Below the pieces are notes generated by a model. That model ran no database searches. It saw nothing but the letters and a program-made list of their open reading frames with translations, and was not told where the DNA came from. This document shows positions 45,530 through 53,971 of a stretch of DNA of 57,903 bases, piece after piece; the stretch's first letter is position 1, and each line of letters starts with the position of its first letter. A program made the position numbers and the translations under genes. Source of the DNA: Acidobacteriota bacterium (GTDB lineage Bacteria; Acidobacteriota; Blastocatellia; Pyrinomonadales; Pyrinomonadaceae); NCBI GenBank assembly GCA_019239425.1, contig JAFAZX010000084.1, positions 1-57,903 on the forward strand, given 5' to 3'.

Positions 45530-46462
45530 ATGAGACGCATCCTCGCTTCGCTGTTGGCGGCCGGCGCGCTGCTGTGCCTCGCGCCGGCCATGCCCGCGCA
45601 CGGCCAGACGCCGCGGCCCCAAGGAAGTCAGGTCGCGGCCGCCGCGCCCGTCCGGCTCGCACTGCCCTTGAAGGAGGGCTCGACGCGCTTCATGGTCGTC
45701 GGCGACACGGGCACGGGCGGCAGGGAGCAGTACGAGCTGGCCGGCGTGATGCTGCGCTACTGGCAGTCTTTCCCGTTCGAGTTCGCGCTGATGATGGGCG
45801 ACAACCTCTACGGGACGGAGAAGGCCGAGGACTACAAGAAGAAGTTCGAGGACGCGTACCGGCCGCTGCTCGACCAGAAGGTGAAGTTCTACGCCACGCT
45901 CGGCAACCACGACGAGTCGAACGAGCGCTTCTACGAGCACTTCAACATGAACGGCGAGGAGTACTACCAGTTCAAGAAGGGCAACGCCAGCTTCTACTCG
46001 CTCAACAGCAACTACATGGACAAGAAGCAGCTCGCGTGGCTGGAGGAGAAGTTGAAGGGCGACGCGTCCGAATGGAAGGTCGCCTTCTTCCACCACCCGC
46101 CCTACTCGTCGGGCGGGAAGCACGGCTCCTCGTCGGGCCTGCGCGAGGTGGTCGAGCCGCTGTTTGTGAAGTACGGCGTCAACGTCGTGCTCGCCGGCCA
46201 CGAGCACTTCTACGAGCGCATCAAGCCGCAGAAGGGCATCTACTATTTCATCTCGGGCGCGGGCGGCAAGCTCCGCGAGGGCGACGTGAAGGAGAACTCG
46301 CCCCTGACGGAGAAGGCTTTCGACACAGACCTCTCCTTCATGCTCTTCGAGGTGGCGGGCGACGAGATGTACTTCCAGGTCATCTCCCGCGCCGGCGACA
46401 CGGTGGACTCCGGCACCATTTCGAACCTCCGCAAGAAGGGCGCGGCCACGGCCTCGAATTAG
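45530..46462 (+). CDS. Secreted calcineurin-like metallophosphoesterase
   Basis: 310 residues; ATG 45530 has GGAGAAAGCC before it and starts the signal peptide MRRILASLLAAGALLCLAPA. The metal-binding motifs occur in order: VVGDTGTGG, MMGDNLYG, GNHDESNERFY, FHHPPYSSG and AGHEHFYERI. This layout is that of purple-acid-phosphatase-like and tartrate-resistant phosphatases, which hydrolyse phosphate esters in the periplasm. It may help in phosphate scavenging. Substrate is not predictable from sequence. Confidence 0.9.
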   Translation: MRRILASLLAAGALLCLAPAMPAHGQTPRPQGSQVAAAAPVRLALPLKEGSTRFMVVGDTGTGGREQYELAGVMLRYWQSFPFEFALMMGDNLYGTEKAEDYKKKFEDAYRPLLDQKVKFYATLGNHDESNERFYEHFNMNGEEYYQFKKGNASFYSLNSNYMDKKQLAWLEEKLKGDASEWKVAFFHHPPYSSGGKHGSSSGLREVVEPLFVKYGVNVVLAGHEHFYERIKPQKGIYYFISGAGGKLREGDVKENSPLTEKAFDTDLSFMLFEVAGDEMYFQVISRAGDTVDSGTISNLRKKGAATASN

Positions 46463-46578
46463 ACGCGCGCCTTCCGCACTCTGAGGGCTCGCGGCCGGTT
46501 CGTCTCGCGTTGTGATAACATCGAGGCACGCACCGGCCGCCTCGCGTTTCTGAGGCGCGGCCGCCCCGGAGGACAGCC

Positions 46579-47124
46579 ATGACACAGACACTTCAGCGCT
46601 CGACCGCCAGCGAGCTTTTCGCGATGCCGGACGACGGCTTCCGCTACGAGCTGGTGAAAGGAGAGCTGCGAAAGATGTCACCCTCTGGTGGTGAACATGG
46701 CGCCGTAATCTTTAACCTGACCGGGCTGCTGGCTCCGCACATCAAGGTTATTGGTCAGGGTTTCGGGGCGGAGACAGGGTTCAAGATCGCGTCCGACCCC
46801 GACACCGTGCGCGCCGCCGACCTTGCCTTCGTCCGCCGCGAACGAATTCCCGAGGCGGGCATTCCAAAGAACTTCTGGGAACTCGCGCCCGACCTCGCCG
46901 TCGAGGTGCTGAGCCCCGGCGACACTCGCAGGGAAGTTAACGAGAAGGTCAAAGACTGGTTGGAAGCCGGCGCGCGGGCCGTCTGGATCGTTGACTCGAA
47001 GCGGCGCACCGTCACGGTCTATCGCTCGTTGACGGACGTGACGCGGCTGTCCGAGGGGGATGAGCTGGACGGCGGCGAGGTGGTGCCGGGCTTCCGTTGT
47101 AAGGTGTCGGAGATTTTCGTCTGA
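46579..47124 (+). CDS. Uma2 family (DUF820) endonuclease-fold protein
   Basis: 181 residues with the Uma2 order: FRYELVKGELRKMSPSGGEHG near the N-terminus, then RAADLAFVRRERIPE, PDLAVEVLSPGDTRREVNEK with the PD-(D/E)xK-like pair Asp/Glu-x-Lys (EVLSP, NEKVKDWLEAG), and the end YRSLTDVTRLSEGDELDGG. The fold resembles restriction nucleases, but biochemistry is poorly known and copies are often numerous in cyanobacteria and acidobacteria. It has its own start 100 nt after the metallophosphoesterase gene. Confidence 0.88.
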   Translation: MTQTLQRSTASELFAMPDDGFRYELVKGELRKMSPSGGEHGAVIFNLTGLLAPHIKVIGQGFGAETGFKIASDPDTVRAADLAFVRRERIPEAGIPKNFWELAPDLAVEVLSPGDTRREVNEKVKDWLEAGARAVWIVDSKRRTVTVYRSLTDVTRLSEGDELDGGEVVPGFRCKVSEIFV

Positions 47125-47141
47125 GTAGTCCTTCAGTCAGT

Positions 47142-48020
47142 TTGGATCGCAACCTGCCCATCGGAATCTTTGACAGCGGCGTCGGGGGCCTGACGGTCTA
47201 CCGGGCGCTGCACGAGCGCCTGCCCACCGAGCGTTACGTCTACCTCGGCGACACGGCGCGCGTCCCCTACGGGACGAAGTCGCTCTCGACGGTCGAGCGG
47301 TACGCCATCGAGAACGCGCGCTTCCTCGTCTCGCGCGGCGTGAAGCTCCTGGTCGTCGCGTGCAACACCGCGTCGGCGCTGGCGGTGCCGGCGATCCGCG
47401 CCGCCGTGGGCGTCCCCGTCGTCGGCATGATCGGGGCGGGCGCGCGCGCCGCCGTGCGCGAGGCCGCAGGCTCCACGCGGGTCGGCGTCATCGCCACCGA
47501 GTCCACCGTCAAGAGCGGCGCCTACCGCAAGGCCATCAAGGCGCTCGCGCCCGACGCGGAAGTCTTCGAGCGCGCCTGCCCGCTCTTCGTCGCCCTGGCC
47601 GAGGAGGGCTGGGCCGACACTGAAGTCGCGCGCATGGTCGCCGAAGAGTACCTGGGCGAGCTGCGCGGCCGGGACGTCGCGGCCCTGGTTTTGGGCTGCA
47701 CGCACTACCCGATCCTGCGGCGCGTAATACAGGGGGCGCTGGGCGAGGGCGTGAAGCTGATCGACTCGGGCGAGGCGGCGGCCGAGGCCGTCGAGGCGTT
47801 GATTGATAAGCATGACCTGCGGCGCACGGCGACGCAGGAGCTGAGGGACTTGCGTGAGGCCGGCGCGCACGCGCGCTACCTGTGCGACGACCTCGACCAC
47901 TTCTACGTGACGGACGCGGCCGAGCGCTTCGCGCACGTCGCCGAGCGCTTCCTCGGCGCGGCGCCGCGCAGGCTCGAAGCCGTCGAGCTCTGGGGGCAGG
48001 ATGAGCTTCAACCCCGCTGA
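47142..48020 (+). CDS. murI: Glutamate racemase
   Basis: 292 residues from TTG 47142 (LPIGIFDSGVGGLTVYRAL, the usual family opening). The two catalytic cysteines are Cys74 in VACNTASAL and Cys186 in LGCTHYPIL; the loop GDTARVPYGTKS binds substrate. It makes D-glutamate for peptidoglycan in the cytoplasm. The 20-nt overlap with rph and the shared strand suggest co-translation. A later start is not seen that would keep the first strand, so TTG is favoured. Confidence 0.93.
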   Translation: MDRNLPIGIFDSGVGGLTVYRALHERLPTERYVYLGDTARVPYGTKSLSTVERYAIENARFLVSRGVKLLVVACNTASALAVPAIRAAVGVPVVGMIGAGARAAVREAAGSTRVGVIATESTVKSGAYRKAIKALAPDAEVFERACPLFVALAEEGWADTEVARMVAEEYLGELRGRDVAALVLGCTHYPILRRVIQGALGEGVKLIDSGEAAAEAVEALIDKHDLRRTATQELRDLREAGAHARYLCDDLDHFYVTDAAERFAHVAERFLGAAPRRLEAVELWGQDELQPR

Positions 48021-48756
48021 AAAAACTTACGCGCGCACCGACGGGCGCGCCGCCGACGCCTTGCGCGAGCTGCGCATCACGCCCGGCTTCATGCCGTACG
48101 CCGAAGGCTCCGCGCTCATCGAGATGGGGCAGACGCGCGTCATCTGCACGGCCACGCTCGACGAGCGCGTGCCGCCCTTCCGCCGCAACTCGGGGCAGGG
48201 CTGGCTGACGGCCGAGTACTCGATGCTGCCGCGCGCCACGCCGCAGCGCACGCAGCGCGAGACAGGCCGCGGCGGGCCTTCCGGGCGCACGCACGAGATA
48301 CAGCGTCTCATCGGCCGTTCCTTGCGCGCCGTGACGAACCTCTCGCGCCTGGGCGAGCGCACCATCACGATTGACTGCGACGTGATGCAGGCCGACGGCG
48401 GGACGCGCACGGCGGCCATCACGGGCGCGTACGTCGCGCTGGTGCTTGCCTGCCGGCGGCTCGTCGGGGAGAATAGGCTCTCGACTTCGCCGGTCACGGG
48501 CGAGGTGGCGGCCGTCAGCGTCGGCGTCGTCGCCGGCACGCCGCTCCTCGACCTCAAGTACGACGAGGACTCGCGCGCCGCGGTGGACATGAACGTCGTC
48601 TGCACGGGCGACGGCCGCTTCGTCGAGTTGCAGGGCACGGCCGAGGGCGAGCCCTTCAGCCGGGAGCAGATGGACGCCCTGCTCGCGCTCGCGCGCGGCG
48701 GGCTCCAGACGCTCTTCGCCGCGCAGCGCGCCGCCGTCGAGCAAACAGGAATTTAA
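48001..48756 (+). CDS. rph: Ribonuclease PH
   Basis: 251 residues with the RNase PH core: TPGFMPYAEGSALIEMGQTR, VPPFRRNSGQGWLTAEYSML, RTHEIQRLIGRSLRAV, IDCDVMQADGGTRTAAITGA and AVDMNVVCTGDGRFVELQGT. It trims the 3' ends of tRNA precursors by phosphorolysis as a hexamer; the present tRNA and tmRNA lack encoded CCA, so 3' processing is needed. The stop TAA (48754-48756) lies inside the left arm of a family A repeat. Confidence 0.95.
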   Translation: MSFNPAEKTYARTDGRAADALRELRITPGFMPYAEGSALIEMGQTRVICTATLDERVPPFRRNSGQGWLTAEYSMLPRATPQRTQRETGRGGPSGRTHEIQRLIGRSLRAVTNLSRLGERTITIDCDVMQADGGTRTAAITGAYVALVLACRRLVGENRLSTSPVTGEVAAVSVGVVAGTPLLDLKYDEDSRAAVDMNVVCTGDGRFVELQGTAEGEPFSREQMDALLALARGGLQTLFAAQRAAVEQTGI

Positions 48757-48838
48757 CCACAGAGACACAGAGACACGGCTAAAACACGGATTCATCTTCA
48801 GTCCTCAACGAGCCGTGGCTCTGCGCCTCTGTGTTGAA
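48753..48838. repeat. Intergenic inverted repeat, family A, copy 3 (decayed)
   Basis: Arms 48753-48780 and 48811-48838 match over 28 bp with several mismatches; loop 30 nt. The rph stop codon is inside the left arm. Confidence 0.75.
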
Positions 48839-48880
48839 TGTCTCCCGCTTCTAACGACCCCTTTCAAGGAGCTTGAGAAA

Positions 48881-49885
48881 GTGTCTGTAAGAACTTCGAA
48901 CCCCCTCTCCGCACTCCCGCGTCTACTCTTCCTGCTGTCCGCGCTCTTCGTTCTGCAAGCGGGCGCGCGCGCGCAGGGCATCGGCGCGCACCGCGGCGAG
49001 ACCAGCGCCGGCACGGGCGGCGACCGCTCGATCCAGGGGCACGTCATCAGCCCCACGGGCCGCCTGCCCGAGACGCGCATCCGCGTCACGCTCAGCAGCT
49101 CGAACAGCGGGTCGCGCTCGACCACCGTCGGCGAGGACGGCACCTTCATCTTCAACAACCTCGAAACCGGCCCCTACGAACTGAGCATCGACGCCGGCAA
49201 CGAATACGAGGTGGCGCGCGAGTCGGTCTACATCAGCATCCAGCCGACGGTCAACTTGCCCGTCTACCTCCGCCTCAAGCCCGAGTCGAACCCGGCGCTC
49301 GCGGGCGTGCCGAAGTCGGCCATAGACCTCTACGTCAAGGGGGAGGAGGCCGCGCGCAAGGGCGACAACGACAAGGCCGCGTCGCTCTTCGGGCAGGCCC
49401 TCGCGCAGCACCCGCAGTTCGCGCTGGCGCACAACGAGCTGGGTCTCGTCTACATGCGCACGGGCAAGCTCGATAAGGCGCTCGAGGAGTACAAAGCCGC
49501 CTCGCAGGCTCTGCCCGACGACCCGTTCGTCCAGCTCAACTACGGCACGGCGCTGACGCAGAAGAAGGAGTTCGCCGAGGCCGAGAAGCAGCTGCGCGCC
49601 GCGCTCAAGCGCCTCGACAAGTCGGCCGCCGCCCACCTCTACCTCGGCATCACCCTCATCGGGCAGAGGCAGAACGACGCGGCGGAGACCGAGCTGCAGC
49701 AGGCGATCAAACTCGGCGGCGACCAGATGGGGCAGGCGCACCGGTATCTCGGCGGCCTCTACTGGGGGCGGAAGGAGTACAAGCGCGCGGCCGAGGAACT
49801 GGAGACCTACCTCAAGCTCACGCCCAAGGCGCCCGACGCCGAGAAGGTGAAAGAGACGATCAAGCAGTTGAAGGGCATGTCCTGA
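48881..49885 (+). CDS. Secreted TPR protein with carboxypeptidase-like regulatory domain
   Basis: 334 residues from GTG 48881, with AGGAG 9 nt upstream. The signal region is LLFLLSALFVLQAGARAQ. A beta-sandwich like the carboxypeptidase regulatory domain follows (IQGHVISPTGRLPETRIRVT, FNNLETGPYELSIDAG; about residues 50-120), then five TPR units (AHNELGLVYMRTGKLDKALE, VQLNYGTALTQKKEFAEAE, AHLYLGITLIGQRQNDAAE, AHRYLGGLYWGRKEYKRAAE). It could be a periplasmic scaffold. The next gene is another secreted protein 104 nt later. Confidence 0.82.
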   Translation: MSVRTSNPLSALPRLLFLLSALFVLQAGARAQGIGAHRGETSAGTGGDRSIQGHVISPTGRLPETRIRVTLSSSNSGSRSTTVGEDGTFIFNNLETGPYELSIDAGNEYEVARESVYISIQPTVNLPVYLRLKPESNPALAGVPKSAIDLYVKGEEAARKGDNDKAASLFGQALAQHPQFALAHNELGLVYMRTGKLDKALEEYKAASQALPDDPFVQLNYGTALTQKKEFAEAEKQLRAALKRLDKSAAAHLYLGITLIGQRQNDAAETELQQAIKLGGDQMGQAHRYLGGLYWGRKEYKRAAEELETYLKLTPKAPDAEKVKETIKQLKGMS

Positions 49886-49989
49886 GCGGGCGGGGCGCGC
49901 CGGGCAACACCCCCCGGCGTGCGCCACATCTGAGCGGAGTTAGGGACGGGCCGGAAAAACCCCTCGGCAAGAAGGAGTAGGACGAAAGT

Positions 49990-50511
49990 ATGCGACGCAC
50001 CACGAAGCTTCTCATCTGCGCGCTCGCGCTCCTCGCCTGCGGGGCGGGGGCGGCCGGCGCGCAGGAGCGGCCCTACACGAGCGAGAACGAAGAGTATTCC
50101 ATCGAGCTGCCCTCCGAGGTCTGGAAGGCCGTGCCGCGCCCCGACAGCGAGAACCGCCGCCCGGAGTTCGTCAACGGCGTGCGGCCCGACGGCTACCTGC
50201 GCGTGCGGCGCGAGGTGGTCGAGGGCGACACGAAGCTGCTGGACTACGCGCGCGCCGAGGCCGACACGAAGCTGCGCTACGCCCCGGGCTTCGTCGCCGG
50301 CAAGGACGAGCGCTTCGCGGGCCGCCTGAGCGGCGTCGTCCTCAACTACGAGTACACGCAGGCGGGCAAGCCGATGGCCGGCCGCGTCTACTACCTCCAA
50401 GCCGACGGCCGCACGGTCTACGTCCTCCACTTCACGGGCCTGCGCGACAAGCTCCAGCGCATCCAGAACCAGACCGACGCCATCGCGCGCAGCTTCCGTC
50501 TGAAACAGTAG
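49990..50511 (+). CDS. Small secreted protein of unknown function
   Basis: 173 residues with signal MRRTTKLLICALALLACGAG (ending near AAGAQ). The mature part YTSENEEYSIELPSEVWKAV, AGRLSGVVLNYEYTQAGKPM and VYVLHFTGLRDKLQRIQNQT resembles PsbP/DcrB-like folds, which bind small molecules or metal; the similarity is only by pattern. The last codon and stop (CAG TAG) overlap the start of a family B repeat. Confidence 0.7.
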   Translation: MRRTTKLLICALALLACGAGAAGAQERPYTSENEEYSIELPSEVWKAVPRPDSENRRPEFVNGVRPDGYLRVRREVVEGDTKLLDYARAEADTKLRYAPGFVAGKDERFAGRLSGVVLNYEYTQAGKPMAGRVYYLQADGRTVYVLHFTGLRDKLQRIQNQTDAIARSFRLKQ

Positions 50512-50625
50512 GCGTTAGGCAATGACAGTAGGCAGTTAACCGCCCTACCGTCTAAGCCTCTGGTTGAATCTCTCGACGTCCGTCACGCGGGGCGTACTGC
50601 CTACTGCCATCTGCCTACTGCCTAC
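50507..50625. repeat. Inverted repeat family B, copy 3 (with conserved interior)
   Basis: Left arm 50507-50538 (degenerate) and right arm 50595-50625. The stop codon of the upstream gene (50509-50511) lies in the left arm, and the SET-protein ATG follows the right arm by 6 nt. Interior positions 50540-50594 align with the interior of copy 1 (3915-3970), notably around AACGTCC/GACGTCC and ACGCGGRGCGT. Confidence 0.82.
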
Positions 50626-50631
50626 TTCCCC

Positions 50632-51045
50632 ATGAAACTCGCCCCGGGTCTCGCCATCCAGAAGTCGCCCATCGACGGGAAGGGCTGCTTCGCCACGCAG
50701 TTCTTTCCGAAGGGGAGGAAGATCGCCGAGTACACGGGCGAGCTGATCTCGGAGCGCGAGGTCGAGCGGCGCGTCAAGACGAGCCGCAAGCACCGCATCT
50801 GCGCCATCGAGCAGGGACGCCACCTCGACGGCGCGCGCGGCGGCAACGGCACCCATTACATCAACCACAGCTGCCGGCCGAACTGCTACATGCGCATCAC
50901 GCGCGGCCACCTGCTCTTCATGGCGCTGCGCGACATCCGGCCCGGCGAAGAGATCACCTGCGACTACATCTCCACGCACCACCCGGACGACTACCGCTGC
51001 CGCTGCAAAGCGCCCGGCTGCCGCGGCACCATCAACCGCAAGTGA
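50632..51045 (+). CDS. SET-domain protein (predicted protein lysine methyltransferase)
   Basis: 137 residues, nearly only a SET domain plus post-SET. Motifs: GKGCFATQFFPKGRKIAEYT near the start, HYINHSCRPNCYMRI (NHSC at 78-81, binds SAM), GEEITCDY (105-112, catalytic Tyr) and the post-SET zinc cluster CRCKAPGC (123-130). These are the residues needed for lysine methyl transfer with AdoMet. It has no signal peptide. Eukaryote-like SET proteins occur in scattered bacteria by transfer, and the substrate here might be a ribosomal or DNA-binding protein. There is no clear Shine-Dalgarno; the ATG is 6 nt after the hairpin arm. Confidence 0.88.
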   Translation: MKLAPGLAIQKSPIDGKGCFATQFFPKGRKIAEYTGELISEREVERRVKTSRKHRICAIEQGRHLDGARGGNGTHYINHSCRPNCYMRITRGHLLFMALRDIRPGEEITCDYISTHHPDDYRCRCKAPGCRGTINRK

Positions 51046-51057
51046 GTCCCGCCGTTC

Positions 51058-51693
51058 TCAGAACGCCGCCGCGGCCGCCCGGCCGAGCGGCGCCTGGCAC
51101 TTCTTACATTCCGATGCGCTCACGAAGTTGATGAAGCCGCAGTCTCCGCAGATCGAGCGGTTGAGCTTCGGCCCGGCCGGCGCGGCCTTCGGGGCCGGCC
51201 GGCGCGGCGCCTTGCTCGCCCCGGGGTCGCGCTCGAAGAGCGCCAGCTCGCCGTAGTTCGGCACGTTGAGGACGAGTTCGTTCTTGTTCACGCGCATGAC
51301 CCTCGGGGTGCCGCGGCGGCGCGTGAGGCCGTGGTAGGTGTAAGCCACGACGAGGTAGATGAGTGGCGTGAGCAGGAAGAACGGGCTGTAGTCGATGATG
51401 ACGAGCGCCGTGAACAGGAGCACCGGGAGGAAGAGCAGCCCGCCGAGGACGGCCACGTGCTTCGCGCGCTTCAGGTGCACCTTGCAGGGGCCGCAGACGG
51501 GGAGCTTCGGGCGGTAGCTCATCCCCCGCGAGTACAGAGAACCCAGGAGGGGCGAGAAGAGAGTGAGAAGCGTGGACGCCGCCGTCGCGTAGCGGAACTC
51601 GAACCCGACCGGCGTGAGCGACGCGCGCTTGCCGCACGTGAGGCAGAGGTCGGGCAGCTCGGGCAGGGGGAAGTCATTTTTCTTACCGAACAT
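51058..51693 (-). CDS. Membrane protein with N- and C-terminal zinc-ribbon motifs
   Basis: 211 residues. CLTC and CGPC pairs lie in the first 75 residues; two membrane segments (VAVLGGLLFLPVLLFTALVI, then FFLLTPLIYLVVAYTYHGL) fill 80-130; a Pro/Ala-rich linker leads to a C-terminal ribbon CGDCGFINFVSASECKKC, similar to zinc ribbons of the RanBP2 kind. No known function. It is downstream of the large histidine kinase on the same strand with a small hairpin between. Confidence 0.72.
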   Translation of the reverse strand: MFGKKNDFPLPELPDLCLTCGKRASLTPVGFEFRYATAASTLLTLFSPLLGSLYSRGMSYRPKLPVCGPCKVHLKRAKHVAVLGGLLFLPVLLFTALVIIDYSPFFLLTPLIYLVVAYTYHGLTRRRGTPRVMRVNKNELVLNVPNYGELALFERDPGASKAPRRPAPKAAPAGPKLNRSICGDCGFINFVSASECKKCQAPLGRAAAAAF

Positions 51694-51730
51694 TTCATTC
51701 TCCTTTTGGGGCAGGCGTGAGTTTGGGGGA

Positions 51731-51783
51731 AGTGATGGGTGGTGAATGAGAGGCAGCGGGCCTCACATTCATCACCCGTCACT
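51731..51783. repeat. Short inverted repeat related to family C
   Basis: Arms 51731-51748 and 51766-51783 pair over 18 bp with two mismatches, with an inner GAGGC/GCCTC step. It lies 9 nt after the kinase stop (minus strand). Confidence 0.7.
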
Positions 51784-51792
51784 CAACATTGC

Positions 51793-53937
51793 TTACAGCC
51801 TCGGGAGTGTGAAGCCGACTTTCGAGCCGAGGCCCGGTTCGGATTGGAGGAAGACCTGGCCGCCGTGCTGCTCGACGACCTGGCGGACGAAGGAGAGGCC
51901 GAGTCCGGTGGACTCCTCCTCCTTGATTCTTCCGTCGCGCGCGACGCGGTAGAACTTCTCCCAGACCTTCTCCTGATCCTCGGGCGGGATGCCGTAGCCG
52001 CGGTCTTCGACCGTGAGGCGCACGGCGTCCGCCTCCAGCACGGTCGTGAGCGTGACCGACGTGCGCTCGGGGCTGTACTTGATGGCGTTATCGACGAGGT
52101 TGGCGACGGCCTGCGTGATGAGGCCGCGGTCGGCGGCGACGGGCGGGAGGCGCTGCCCCTCGCGCTCGACGAGGCGGATGCGCTTGCGCTTCGCCACGGG
52201 CTGGAAGTTCGTGATGGTCTCGCGCACCACGTCGTCGAGGGTGAGCGGCGCGATGAGGACTTCCTGCCTGTCCTTCTGTTCGAGCTTCGCCACCGAGAGG
52301 AAGGTCGAGAGCATCCGCGCGACGCGCTGCGACTCGGTGTGGATGATGGTGAGGAACTCGCGCGCGTCCTCGGGAATCTTGTCGTCCGCAATCAGCAGCT
52401 CGGCGAAGCCGTTGATGGAGGTGACGGGCGTGCGCAGCTCGTGCGACATGAGCGAGAGCATGTCGCTCTTCAGCCTGTCCAGCTCCTTCATCCGCGTCAC
52501 GTCGCGCACGGTGACGGCGAGGCAGAGCGGGACTGCGGCGGGCGGCTCCGCGCCTTCGCCCCCGCGCTCGTCGGCCGCGGCGCTCGTCACCAGCGCGATG
52601 CGGAGCAGCAGCGTCTCCTCTCGATCTATGAAGGTCAGCTCGCGCTCGTACACCTGCCCGTTCTGTAGCACGCGGCGGACGGCGATCTGCGGCTCGTCGA
52701 AGACGCCCGTGCGGAAGCGTTCGAGCAGCGCGAAGAGGTCGAGCCCGCGCCAGTCGGCCTTGCCCAGGCGCGCGGCCGCGCGCATCGCCGGGTTGACGAA
52801 GGCGAGCGTGCCGTCGAGGTACGCGACCGCGTGCGCGTCCGACCCCTCGGAGAGCACGAGGCCCGCGAAGCCCTGCTCGGTCAGAAGCCCGCTCACCACG
52901 CCGAAGGCTTCGAGCCTCTGGCGCGCGGCGCGCGAAGAGTAGAAGGTCGAGCGCGCGCCCGGCACGTCGAGCGCGCGCGCGTCGTCGCGTTGCAGGTTGC
53001 GCGCGAACTGCGCGCTCACGTTCTCAAGCAGCGGCCTGTCCTCTTCGTCGAACCGCTCGCGCAGGCGCAGCAGCAGAGCGCCGACGGCCTGCCCGTCGTG
53101 ACAGAGCGGCACCGCGACGGTCGACGCGCCTTCGCCGTTCGAAGCTTCAGCCTTCGCCTCCAACTCGCGCGCGCGCATCACGCGCTCGCACATCTGCACG
53201 CCCTCGCGCCAGGCGGAGTTGCTGCCGCCGTCGTCGCGCGCGCCGGCCCTCGCCTGCGAGCGCAGGCGCGCGGCCTGCACCGGCGCGCCCCACTCGTCCA
53301 GGCGGAAGATGACCGCCTCTTCGAGCGGGAGCACCGTGTTGAGCAGCTTCAGGCCGCTCACCAGGCGACCGTCCGCGCCGCGCCCTTCGAGCGCCGAGCG
53401 GCGCAGCGCCAGACGCTCGACGTTCTCCGTCAGCAAAGAGTCTATCTTCCAGAGCCTGCGCGCCTGCGACGCCAAAAGCGAGCCGAAGCACGCGAACATC
53501 ATCGGCGCGAAGACGATGTCTATGTGCAGGAAGCGCGAGACGCCGAGGCTCGCCGCGCACAGCACGACGACCGCGCCCGCCACCACCTGCGAGGCGCGGC
53601 GAGCGCCCATCCGCTCGGCCGCGAACCCGCCGCCGAAGCCCGCCGCCGCGACCAGCAGCAGAACCACCCAGGCTTGCGGCGGCACGCTCGGCGTCGAAGG
53701 GTCGTCGAACATGAAGAGCGCGGCCGGCGAGGTCAGCACGCCCACGCCCCAGGCCGCGGCCACCAAAGCCGACACGCCCAGCGACAGCGCCGCCGAGAAC
53801 AGGAAAGATTTAAGGGAGAAGGAGACCGGATTTTTCAACGCTCTTACCGGGAGGAGACACCAGAGGCAGGATTTCCGACGCGGGGCTGTAGGGCACATCC
53901 CCAAATTCCAACTTACCACGCCGGCCAAAATCTTCAC
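51793..53937 (-). CDS. Hybrid-type membrane sensor histidine kinase (GAF-like, PAS, HisKA)
   Basis: 714 residues. Four membrane helices in the first 170 residues (SFLFSAALSLGVSALVAAAW; WVVLLLVAAAGFGGGFAA; VVAGAVVVLCAASLGVSRFL; IVFAPMMFACFGSLLASQA). A GAF-like region, with cysteine and basic residues at about 190-330, and a PAS domain (about 355-475) precede HisKA with His at about 499 in LMSHELRTPVTSING, then HATPase_c with NLVDNAIKYSPE, DRGYGIPPED and GLGLSFVRQVVEQHGG. No receiver or regulator is adjacent, so it may be an orphan. It probably senses a cytoplasmic or membrane signal. The exact start is uncertain. Confidence 0.88.
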   Translation of the reverse strand: MKILAGVVSWNLGMCPTAPRRKSCLWCLLPVRALKNPVSFSLKSFLFSAALSLGVSALVAAAWGVGVLTSPAALFMFDDPSTPSVPPQAWVVLLLVAAAGFGGGFAAERMGARRASQVVAGAVVVLCAASLGVSRFLHIDIVFAPMMFACFGSLLASQARRLWKIDSLLTENVERLALRRSALEGRGADGRLVSGLKLLNTVLPLEEAVIFRLDEWGAPVQAARLRSQARAGARDDGGSNSAWREGVQMCERVMRARELEAKAEASNGEGASTVAVPLCHDGQAVGALLLRLRERFDEEDRPLLENVSAQFARNLQRDDARALDVPGARSTFYSSRAARQRLEAFGVVSGLLTEQGFAGLVLSEGSDAHAVAYLDGTLAFVNPAMRAAARLGKADWRGLDLFALLERFRTGVFDEPQIAVRRVLQNGQVYERELTFIDREETLLLRIALVTSAAADERGGEGAEPPAAVPLCLAVTVRDVTRMKELDRLKSDMLSLMSHELRTPVTSINGFAELLIADDKIPEDAREFLTIIHTESQRVARMLSTFLSVAKLEQKDRQEVLIAPLTLDDVVRETITNFQPVAKRKRIRLVEREGQRLPPVAADRGLITQAVANLVDNAIKYSPERTSVTLTTVLEADAVRLTVEDRGYGIPPEDQEKVWEKFYRVARDGRIKEEESTGLGLSFVRQVVEQHGGQVFLQSEPGLGSKVGFTLPRL

Positions 53938-53971
53938 AAGAGGTGTTTTTCGGCGGCCGCGGCGGGCGGCC

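Noticed and set aside
46463..46578. GCGGCCGG/CCGGCCGC inverted repeat before the Uma2 gene as another stop-hairpin-start module
   Set aside because: The stem is short and interrupted, is not next to the stop codon, and such G+C-only palindromes are expected by chance.
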